41,129 bases of DNA from an uncultured Gammaproteobacteria bacterium. GTDB lineage: Bacteria > Pseudomonadota > Gammaproteobacteria > Poriferisulfidales > GCA-002705445. Positions 1 to 7,738 of the stretch are shown piece after piece. Under the pieces are notes generated by a model. It was not told the origin of the DNA and searched no databases. It saw nothing but the letters and a program-made list of their open reading frames with translations. How positions within the stretch are numbered: position 1 is the first letter of the stretch; each line of letters opens with the position of its first letter. The DNA is taken from assembly GCA_913050095.1 (NCBI GenBank), contig CAJXAV010000008.1:1-41129 (forward strand), read 5' to 3'. The position numbers and the translations under genes are program-made.

Positions 1-2
1 TC

Positions 3-158
3 AAAAATTTTCTCTCTATATCTACATGTGCAAAAAGTATTGAAAGAATTGGGGACCATGCTAAAAATATCGCACAACATACTATCTATTTAGTTAAAGG
101 AAAAGATATTAGACACACATCCGTAGAACAAGTTAGATCCGAGCTTGACCAGGATTAA
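3..158 (+). CDS. phoU: PhoU C-terminal fragment (phosphate transport/regulon regulator), truncated by window start
   Basis: Frame 3 translates to KNFLSISTCAKSIERIGDHAKNIAQHTIYLVKGKDIRHTSVEQVRSELDQD*, which carries the PhoU-type ERIGDHAxNIA signature; stop TAA at 156-158. Missing from the ORF track. Confidence 0.85.
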   Translation, partial: KNFLSISTCAKSIERIGDHAKNIAQHTIYLVKGKDIRHTSVEQVRSELDQD

Positions 159-1057
159 ATATTCTTAACCAAAAGATATTCAAGGAGTGCTTTTTGAGCA
201 TGAAGTCTATTCTCTGCTTCTTGCCAAACTACACTTGATTTACTATCTAAAACTTCTGACGTGACTTCTTCACCTCTATGGGCAGGTAAACAATGCATAA
301 ATATCACATTTTTATTTGCAACAGACATGATTTTTTCATTTACTTGCAATGGTTTAAATATTTTCTTTCTTTCCTCTTCCTCATCTTCCTGACCCATGCT
401 TGCCCATACATCTGTTACAATTAAATCAGCGTCTTTGGCGGCTATTAAAGGATCATGAGTAAGAATAATGCCTTCATTTTCCTTAAATAAAGATGGCGTA
501 TAATTTTTTGGAGTAGCTATTGATAGATGAAAATCAAATTGCTTTGATGCATTAATATATGAATTACACATATTATTAGCATCCCCAATCCAGGCAACTT
601 TCTTGCCCGCAATATCGCCATTAATTTCCATAAAAGTCATCATGTCTGCGAGTAATTGACAAGGATGCACAAGATCAGTTAAACCATTTATTACAGGCAC
701 TGTAGATTTTGAACAAAACTTTAATACATTATCATGATCATGTGTTCTTATTACAATACAATCAACCATACTAGAAATAACTTTTGCAGTGTCTTCTATC
801 GGCTCACCTCTGCCAAGTTGCGTATCTCTTGGTGATAAAAATAATGTATTTCCACCAAAATGAGTCATTCCAACTTCGAAAGATACTCTAGTTCTTGTTG
901 ATGATTTATCAAATATCAACGCTAAAGTTTTATTTTGTAATGGAGTATAAACAATATTATCTTGTGTCATCTTCTTAAGCTCAATAGCTCTCAAGATGAG
1001 ATTATTTAAATCTTTTTTTTGTATATCAAGCAGTGTAATAAAGTTTTTATTTTTCAT
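155..1057 (-). CDS. argF: Ornithine carbamoyltransferase
   Basis: STRTRVSFEVGM carbamoyl-phosphate binding motif, HPCQLLADMMT, FMHCLPAHRGEEV. Confidence 0.96.
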   Translation of the reverse strand: MKNKNFITLLDIQKKDLNNLILRAIELKKMTQDNIVYTPLQNKTLALIFDKSSTRTRVSFEVGMTHFGGNTLFLSPRDTQLGRGEPIEDTAKVISSMVDCIVIRTHDHDNVLKFCSKSTVPVINGLTDLVHPCQLLADMMTFMEINGDIAGKKVAWIGDANNMCNSYINASKQFDFHLSIATPKNYTPSLFKENEGIILTHDPLIAAKDADLIVTDVWASMGQEDEEEERKKIFKPLQVNEKIMSVANKNVIFMHCLPAHRGEEVTSEVLDSKSSVVWQEAENRLHAQKALLEYLLVKNI

Positions 1058-2219
1058 TGGAGTACTCTTTTAAAATCTGATACAAAACTTTTGAGATATA
1101 ATCTGCTTCATTTTTTTTTAAAATAAGAGGAGGTAATAATCTAATAACATTACCTGAAGTTAAGTTAAGTATTAGGTTTTTTTTGATACAATCTTCTACA
1201 ATATTTGTATTTTTTTTATTTATTTCAATACCTATCATTAAGCCCTTGCCTCTAATTTCTTTAAAAATGCTTAAATCTTGTATTTTATTTTTAATTTTTG
1301 ACATAAGGTAGTCGCCCATGACTTCAGATTGTTTGCATAAATTCTTTTTATCAATCACATCTATTACTTTTGAAGAGACTGCGCATACCAAAGGATTACC
1401 CCCAAAAGTGCTACCATGAGAGCCCGGCTTGAATAGGTTACTAGCTTTTTTATTTCCCAGACATGCACCAATCGGCACACCATTACCCAAACCTTTAGCA
1501 CATGTAACTATGTCAGGATTTATATTAGCATGTTGATATGAAAACCATTTTCCAGTTCTACCCATGCCAGTTTGAACTTCATCAACAATTAATAGAACAT
1601 CATTTTTTTGTGTGATGCTTCTAACATCTTTGAGAAATTTTTTGTTAGCTAATCTTATACCGCCTTCACCTTGAATTGTTTCCAGCATGACTGCTGATAC
1701 ATTATTTTTTTCAATCAACTTCTTAAATGTAACAATGTCATTTAGTTTGCATTTAACAAAACCACCTAGAAGAGGTTTAAATCCTTTTTGAACAGAGCTG
1801 TTGCCTGTAGCGCTTAAAGTCGCAATAGTTCTACCGTGCCATGATTTATCAAATATTATTATTTTTGAATTCTTTAAGTTTTTATTATTTGCATGAAGTC
1901 TTGCTAATTTTATTGCTGCCTCATTTGCCTCAGATCCGGAGTTACAAAAAAAAGCAGAATTCATTTTAGAAATTTTACATAATTTATTTGCAAGATTTTC
2001 TTGGTTTTGTATGTTGAAAAGATTTGAAACATGAATCAATTTTTTTGATTGCTTATTTATGATTTTTGTAACTTCATTATGAGCATGTCCAATGCAACAG
2101 ACTCCAATACCCGATAAAGCATCAAGATATTTTTCTTTTTTATTGGTATATAGATAGCAGCCCTTACCATATTCAAATGATATATCTATGGGTTTATAGT
2201 TTTTCATTAAATAATTCAT
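1047..2219 (-). CDS. argD: Acetylornithine/succinyldiaminopimelate aminotransferase (class III PLP)
   Basis: PLP aminotransferase motifs (FCNSGSEANEAAIKLAR, LIVDEVQTGMGRTGKWF, HGSTFGGNPL). The track starts at a TTG at 2225; the ATG at 2219 with AGAG upstream is more likely. Overlaps argF by 11 nt. Confidence 0.93.
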   Translation of the reverse strand: MNYLMKNYKPIDISFEYGKGCYLYTNKKEKYLDALSGIGVCCIGHAHNEVTKIINKQSKKLIHVSNLFNIQNQENLANKLCKISKMNSAFFCNSGSEANEAAIKLARLHANNKNLKNSKIIIFDKSWHGRTIATLSATGNSSVQKGFKPLLGGFVKCKLNDIVTFKKLIEKNNVSAVMLETIQGEGGIRLANKKFLKDVRSITQKNDVLLIVDEVQTGMGRTGKWFSYQHANINPDIVTCAKGLGNGVPIGACLGNKKASNLFKPGSHGSTFGGNPLVCAVSSKVIDVIDKKNLCKQSEVMGDYLMSKIKNKIQDLSIFKEIRGKGLMIGIEINKKNTNIVEDCIKKNLILNLTSGNVIRLLPPLILKKNEADYISKVLYQILKEYSNEK

Positions 2220-2230
2220 AAACAATACTC

Positions 2231-2260
2231 TAAAATAAAAACGGCAGCTAATGCTGCCGT
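2231..2260 (-). terminator. Rho-independent terminator-like hairpin between Leu-DH-like gene and argD (element A)
   Basis: On the minus strand ACGGCAGC-ATTA-GCTGCCGT followed by TTTTTATTTTA; perfect 8-bp stem (2241-2260). Confidence 0.75.
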
Positions 2261-2302
2261 GTTAATTAAGTATTTTACTGTCAATTATGATTTAATTCAA
2301 TG

Positions 2303-3403
2303 CTATAGGCTATCTAACTTAATTTTGAATTTATTTGGCTTCCCAGTAATATTTTGACCAATTTGCTGGCATACATCTGCTGGTGATATTTCATTTTCTT
2401 CGGCAATATTTAATATTTTAAGCGTTCTATCATAGAAAGCCTTTATTAATTTAAATGAATCTTGTTCATCTCTTGTCTTCAATATAATACCTGCTGATCT
2501 AAAGACCCCGCCAGCATTTGCCAATGTATCTGGTATATATAAAATATTGTTGGCAACTAACTGACGGTTGGCTTCCTCTGGGTCCGCGATGTCTAGTTGA
2601 TTATTTGCTGCCCCACAAATTATTTTACATTTAAGCTCTTTAATTCTTGATAATCTAATATCGTTACCTAATGCGCAAGGGGAGTAGATATCTACCTCTT
2701 CTTTATGAATTTCATCATGGTCAATATTTTTTATTTCATGGGAAAATTTAGTTTGTAGATTATCTGCAAATTTTATTTTATCAAAGTTTTTATCAGCAAT
2801 AACAAGCTTTGCCCCATCAGCTAAAAGATAATTTGATAGTTGGAAACCTACTTTCCCAACTCCTTTAATTGCAATTTTTAAACCTTTTACTGAATCTTTT
2901 TTTAATTTAAACTTAACCCCAGCTTTTATAGCATTATAAACCCCAAGTGCTGTGCATAAGCTTCCGATATCAGGATTAGAATATTTTGTTGTAAAGTCAG
3001 TATAGGCTGTTAATTTTTGTAACATCGTGTAATCAAAACCAACATCAAGACCACCATAATAATCTCCATTAAGATAATTTATTAACTCACCTAAACACGG
3101 GTAAAAATTTTTTTGATCAACTTTAAATGCTTTATTATTTTTATAAAAACTTTTTTGTATTGCTGTTTTGCCGCCACTCATATTAATGCCAGCAACAATA
3201 CATTTTTCAGTCATAGCTTCTGCAAGTTTCATTACGTCTAGGCATGCTCTTTCGTTATTTCTATAATTAAAATAACGTATTCCGCCAAACGCAGGGCCAT
3301 TTTTTAAAGTATGGATAGCTATAAAAGCGTTAAAATTATTTTTTTCATCGCAGCCACGTACTACTCGTTCATAGCCTTTTGTTTTTATCTCTTTTATATA
3401 CAT
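2303..3403 (-). CDS. Leu/Phe/Val/Glu dehydrogenase family protein (leucine dehydrogenase-like)
   Basis: NMSGGKTAIQ (GGGK-like catalytic Lys region), LDVGFDYTML, GVGKVGFQLSNYLLADGAKLVIAD Rossmann motif, IPDTLANAGGV. Confidence 0.85.
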   Translation of the reverse strand: MYIKEIKTKGYERVVRGCDEKNNFNAFIAIHTLKNGPAFGGIRYFNYRNNERACLDVMKLAEAMTEKCIVAGINMSGGKTAIQKSFYKNNKAFKVDQKNFYPCLGELINYLNGDYYGGLDVGFDYTMLQKLTAYTDFTTKYSNPDIGSLCTALGVYNAIKAGVKFKLKKDSVKGLKIAIKGVGKVGFQLSNYLLADGAKLVIADKNFDKIKFADNLQTKFSHEIKNIDHDEIHKEEVDIYSPCALGNDIRLSRIKELKCKIICGAANNQLDIADPEEANRQLVANNILYIPDTLANAGGVFRSAGIILKTRDEQDSFKLIKAFYDRTLKILNIAEENEISPADVCQQIGQNITGKPNKFKIKLDSL

Positions 3404-3417
3404 ATATATGATTTCAA

Positions 3418-3444
3418 ATAAAAAACGGCAGCTTATGCTGCCGT
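3418..3444 (-). terminator. Rho-independent terminator-like hairpin between puuD-like gene and Leu-DH-like gene (element B)
   Basis: On the minus strand ACGGCAGC-ATAA-GCTGCCGT followed by TTTTTTATTTG; perfect 8-bp stem (3425-3444), same stem as element A. Confidence 0.75.
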
Positions 3445-3481
3445 AAATAAATATTACTGTTAAATTTTTTTAAATTCAACT

Positions 3482-4072
3482 TTATAATGGTAAACCATGC
3501 ATATGACTGCTCATACACATTAACATTGGTATAGACAACAAAGTGTTTGTTCTAGATGCCATTAAAGCAACTACTTTACCTTTAGCAATCTGTGCTTCAG
3601 TTGCTTCAACAATACCTAAGATTCTTTTTTGATTTGGCCAGATTAAACCCCATACATTGAATAACATTATTGTTCCTAACCAAGCTCCTATTCCAATAAC
3701 TTCAGCACCGGTTTGAAGTGCAAAAGCATTATGAACACCAATACCACTATAGTGAAGAGCTGCCGCACCTGTTATCCAAGTTAACAAAGCGCCCCATCTG
3801 AAATAAAATAGGGCAGTAGGCGCAACATATTTATTTATAGCAGCAGGGCCAGGACCTTCTTTATCAGCTAATGCCGCAGCAACACCTGGGACTTGAACAA
3901 AGTTAAAGTAATATAATAATCCTATCCAAATAATACCAAAAAATACGTGAAGCCAAGTTACAAGAGACCAAAGAGGCATTCCAGGCCCAACATGCTCAAT
4001 AGAAAGGCTAATTAAAATTGCTAGTATGAAACCCAGACCGACGGTCATAGGTATTGATTTTAAAGGATTCAT
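3482..4072 (-). CDS. PuuD/Urate_ox_N-like integral membrane protein without cytochrome c domain
   Basis: Multi-TM protein with WLHVFFGIIWIGLLYYFNFVQVP and related motifs typical of the urate hydroxylase PuuD N-terminal membrane domain. Start revised to ATG at 4072 (MNPLKSIPM) because GGAGGT precedes it; the track's 4138 start adds an unlikely 22-aa extension. Confidence 0.75.
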   Translation of the reverse strand: MNPLKSIPMTVGLGFILAILISLSIEHVGPGMPLWSLVTWLHVFFGIIWIGLLYYFNFVQVPGVAAALADKEGPGPAAINKYVAPTALFYFRWGALLTWITGAAALHYSGIGVHNAFALQTGAEVIGIGAWLGTIMLFNVWGLIWPNQKRILGIVEATEAQIAKGKVVALMASRTNTLLSIPMLMCMSSHMHGLPL

Positions 4073-4109
4073 TATTTTTACCTCCAAATAAAAATATTTA
4101 ATCGTCACT

Positions 4110-4138
4110 ATTCTATTCTTTGATATACAATGTTGCAA
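4110..4138 (-). promoter_or_regulatory. Putative sigma70 promoter of puuD-like gene
   Basis: Minus strand TTGCAA (4133-4138), 17-bp spacer, TAGAAT (4110-4115); followed by GGAGGT RBS at about 4080-4086. Confidence 0.5.
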
Positions 4139-4176
4139 TCTATCATTGTAAAAATTAAATAATTTTTCTTAAAAAT

Positions 4177-4626
4177 ATGAAAATAATATTAGAAACAGAG
4201 GGGCAAACACAAAAATTAGCAAAAGAATTTTCAAATATAATAGTTTTACCATTGATAATAGGATTTAAAGGGGATTTGGGTGTTGGAAAAACAGTATTTA
4301 TAAGAAATTTAATAAAGTGTTTTAAAGAAGATGAGGCAGTAAAAAGCCCAACTTTTAGTCTAGTAGAAGAGTATGAATATGAAAATGCTAAAATTGCACA
4401 CATAGATTTATATAGAATAACAAACGATGAGGAATATTATCTAGATTATCAAGACTACCAAGCAAACAACAGCTTGATACTAATAGAATGGATTCAAAAC
4501 GATTTAAAATTAATGAGCAACTCTGATATTATTATAGAAATAAATATACCAAAAGAAAAAAATAATAGAGAAATAAGTTTTGAAGGACAATCAAACATAG
4601 GTAAGAAAATATTAAAAAACTTATAA
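4177..4626 (+). CDS. tsaE: tRNA threonylcarbamoyladenosine biosynthesis ATPase TsaE
   Basis: GDLGVGKTVFIRNLIK P-loop, SPTFSLVEEYE, HIDLYRI; adjacent to an amidase gene as is common in gammaproteobacteria. Confidence 0.93.
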   Translation: MKIILETEGQTQKLAKEFSNIIVLPLIIGFKGDLGVGKTVFIRNLIKCFKEDEAVKSPTFSLVEEYEYENAKIAHIDLYRITNDEEYYLDYQDYQANNSLILIEWIQNDLKLMSNSDIIIEINIPKEKNNREISFEGQSNIGKKILKNL

Positions 4627-4627
4627 A

Positions 4628-5791
4628 ATGACCTTATCATTAAATACAATATCTAGAATTTTTAAAACCCTAATTCCCGTATTTGTATTATTTTTACTTT
4701 TTCCCTCAGAAGCACTATCAGATAATAAATTAAATAAAATTAGGAAATCATATGATTCCAACATTGAAAAATTAAGGATAGTATTTGACACAAATAAAAA
4801 AATTAATTTTAAATTTGATAAAATTTCAAAAAAAAATGAACTTAATATTAATTTAAGAAATATAAGAACTTCTGAAAAATTTATAAAACCAAAATTTGAT
4901 AGAAAATATACAATATCTTCTAAGCTAATAAAAAATAAGAATAATATAAAATTTAATTTCGTATCTTCAAAAAATTTTACATATAAATATTTTATCTTGG
5001 ATCCGAAAGATAGCTATAATCACAGACTTGTTGTTGACATATATTTTGATAAGAAGGTATCGAAATTATCAAAAATAAAAAATAAATTAAAAAATTTAAG
5101 TAAGCATAAATTCGTAATTGCTATTGATGCAGGTCATGGAGGAAGAGATCCTGGAGCTGTAGGAAAAAGAGGGACTCTTGAAAAAGATATTGTATTATCT
5201 ATCTCAAAAAAATTATATTCTCTTCTGAAAAAAGAAAAAAATATTAAACCAATCTTAATTAGAAATAAAGATTCATATATATCGTTAAGACAGAGAATTA
5301 ATATTGCAAGAAGAAACAAAGCGGATTTATTCATATCCATTCATGCTGATGCGGCAAAAAATAAAAAAGCAAGAGGTTCTTCAGTTTATGTCTTGTCACA
5401 ACACGGAGCCTCTAGTGAAGCTGCTAAGTGGCTTGCAAATAAAGAAAACTCATCAGATCTATTAGGTGGAGCAAGCATTGATGATAAAGATAATGATATT
5501 GCTGAGGTTTTATTAGATATGTCTCAAAGCGTGACTATCGAAACTAGTCTAAAGGCATCAAGAATAATGCTTAGTAAATTAAAAAAAGTTTCAAAATTAC
5601 ATTCAAACACTACCGGTCAAGCTGGTTTTGTTGTTCTAAAGTCACCAGATATACCGTCATTACTAATTGAAACAGCTTTTTTGTCAAACCCAAAAGAAGA
5701 AAAAAAGCTTCGAACAAAAAAATTTCAGAATAAAATAGCTAGAGCAATAAGAGACGGGATTATTGAAATTATTAAAAAAGGTATTATTTGA
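4628..5791 (+). CDS. N-acetylmuramoyl-L-alanine amidase (AMIN-like + Amidase_3)
   Basis: Signal peptide, IAIDAGHGGRDPGAVG, SIHADA, LLIETAFLSNPKEE. Confidence 0.92.
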   Translation: MTLSLNTISRIFKTLIPVFVLFLLFPSEALSDNKLNKIRKSYDSNIEKLRIVFDTNKKINFKFDKISKKNELNINLRNIRTSEKFIKPKFDRKYTISSKLIKNKNNIKFNFVSSKNFTYKYFILDPKDSYNHRLVVDIYFDKKVSKLSKIKNKLKNLSKHKFVIAIDAGHGGRDPGAVGKRGTLEKDIVLSISKKLYSLLKKEKNIKPILIRNKDSYISLRQRINIARRNKADLFISIHADAAKNKKARGSSVYVLSQHGASSEAAKWLANKENSSDLLGGASIDDKDNDIAEVLLDMSQSVTIETSLKASRIMLSKLKKVSKLHSNTTGQAGFVVLKSPDIPSLLIETAFLSNPKEEKKLRTKKFQNKIARAIRDGIIEIIKKGII

Positions 5792-6788
5792 AAATATCTT
5801 TATCGTGGTTTTTTTGTTCAAATACATTAAAAGTTTTTTTTGTTAAATCTGAAGAAAACTTAGATATCTTATCAGACAAAGTTTTTACAGGTTTATATTT
5901 TATTAAAATAATATCAAATTTATTTCGCATAGATAAAATATACTCGTCACTAGTCATTATGCCGTCAACTAGGTTAAGATCTAATGCGCTTTTCCCGTAC
6001 CAATACTCTCCTGTTGAGACCTTATCTATATCAACATTTTTTCTTTGACTTGTTATAAAATCTTTGAACAAAACATGAATATCCTCAAGTTGTTCGTTTA
6101 ATTTTTTTCTATCTTCATCTGTATTCTCACCAAACATAGTCACTGTTCTTTTATAATTCCCAGCTGTATGTTGTTCAAAATTTATTCCTTTATCTTTAAG
6201 TAATTTATTAAAATTTGGAACTTGTGCCAAAACTCCTATAGATCCAATAATTGCAAATGGCGAGGCTAAAATTTTATTAGCCACACACGCCATCATATAT
6301 CCGCCACTTGCCGCAACTTTATCTACACAAATAGTTAAAGGGATCTTATTATCTTTGATTCTTTTTAGTTGTGATGCAGCTAAGCCATGCTCATGAACGG
6401 TGCCGCCAGAATTTTCAAGTCTTAAAAGAACTTCATCACCTTTTTTGTATGATAGAAGTATTCCAGAAATTTCCCTTCTCAGAGATACAATTTCGCTTGC
6501 TCTGATATTTCCTTTAAAATCTAAAACAAATAATTTTTTTTCAATATCTTTTTGAGACTTCTTTTTTAATTTAAGAAATTTTTTAAATTCTGATTTATTA
6601 AAAATATTTTTTTTTATACTTTTTTCTAATTCATCTAATTCTGTATTGATGTTTTTGACAGTCAAATTAACGTCAGTATTACTTTTTTTGCTATTTATAA
6701 TAGCACTTATGATTAATAAAATACTTACTACAATTGTTATTGTTTTGAGTAGAAATAATCCATAATTCGATAATAATTCTATTAGCAT
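5784..6788 (-). CDS. sohB: SohB-like S49 family protease
   Basis: N-terminal TM, LRLENSGGTVHEHGLAASQL, CVDKVAASGGYMMACVANKI (Ser nucleophile region), SIGVLAQVPNFNKLLKDKGI. Confidence 0.9.
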   Translation of the reverse strand: MLIELLSNYGLFLLKTITIVVSILLIISAIINSKKSNTDVNLTVKNINTELDELEKSIKKNIFNKSEFKKFLKLKKKSQKDIEKKLFVLDFKGNIRASEIVSLRREISGILLSYKKGDEVLLRLENSGGTVHEHGLAASQLKRIKDNKIPLTICVDKVAASGGYMMACVANKILASPFAIIGSIGVLAQVPNFNKLLKDKGINFEQHTAGNYKRTVTMFGENTDEDRKKLNEQLEDIHVLFKDFITSQRKNVDIDKVSTGEYWYGKSALDLNLVDGIMTSDEYILSMRNKFDIILIKYKPVKTLSDKISKFSSDLTKKTFNVFEQKNHDKDIFK

Positions 6789-7610
6789 TTATTCTTCCTT
6801 TGCGTTAAAAATTTGAAATAGTGTTTGTTCATTAATCTTCCCTTTTTCTTCATATATATACATTTCTGATAATTTTAGATTGACTGCTTTTTTTAAAAAA
6901 TTACCACGAATAATAGTATCATATTTTGTTGTGCCGATCATTCTTATACTAGTGCTGTAATATAATTTATCAAGAAGGTTTTTACTTATAAATTTTTCAA
7001 CAATTGTTGGGCCAGCTATAAAATATATAGAGTTAAATTTATTTTTGACTATAAAATTATCCAACTGTTTCGCAGAAATGTTTTTCCCAGAAAACTTTAA
7101 GATTTTATATCCATTTGATTGAAATTTTTTTATTTTATTTTTATTTTTTGATGTAGTTAAAATTATAATTTCTTCTTTATATTTTTCTGTTTTGTCACTT
7201 ATGGGGAAGTTTAAAGAATTACTCAAAATTATAATTTTTTGACTATATAGATTATTTTCTTTTCTCCATTTTTTCAATTTTTGATCTTTTGTAGAGAGAA
7301 TATCCCCATAATAGCCAATATCCAGCCCTTTCATATAGTGAGTGTTTGTGATCAAACAATCTGCTTGCGCCTGAAGTTGGCAAAATAGCTGAAAATCAAC
7401 ATTATTTTTAATACTTTGAGGGGTCAATAATTGCTTATATTTATCATTGTATGTGGCTATTCTGCCATCAAGACTTGTTAAGAAATTTGCGTAATACATT
7501 GGTTTATCATGATTTTTTTTAAAAATAAGCCTTTTTCTTAAATATACGGAATCTACCGCATATCTAGAGTTTTTAGTCTTTGGATAAATTTTACTTATAA
7601 TTTGATTCAT
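6789..7610 (-). CDS. RibD C-terminal (reductase) domain protein, stand-alone
   Basis: YYANFLTSLDGRIA, LTNTHYMKGLD region and IYFIAGPTIVEKFI typical of RibD_C/DHFR-like reductases; no deaminase domain. Confidence 0.75.
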   Translation of the reverse strand: MNQIISKIYPKTKNSRYAVDSVYLRKRLIFKKNHDKPMYYANFLTSLDGRIATYNDKYKQLLTPQSIKNNVDFQLFCQLQAQADCLITNTHYMKGLDIGYYGDILSTKDQKLKKWRKENNLYSQKIIILSNSLNFPISDKTEKYKEEIIILTTSKNKNKIKKFQSNGYKILKFSGKNISAKQLDNFIVKNKFNSIYFIAGPTIVEKFISKNLLDKLYYSTSIRMIGTTKYDTIIRGNFLKKAVNLKLSEMYIYEEKGKINEQTLFQIFNAKEE

Positions 7611-7738
7611 AAATTCAATAATATTATTAATTTATTTTTGATAATATAGTCTATTAGTTAAATTAACACTATATATTAAAAGGAAAATTATAATTTAATC
7701 AAGGATGAGCAACTCAAATTAATAAGGGGAAATTAATT

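Noticed and set aside
4155-4403. Minus-strand ORF opposite tsaE (82 aa)
   Set aside because: Antisense to a clear tsaE reading frame, no recognisable domain or RBS; likely spurious in AT-rich DNA.
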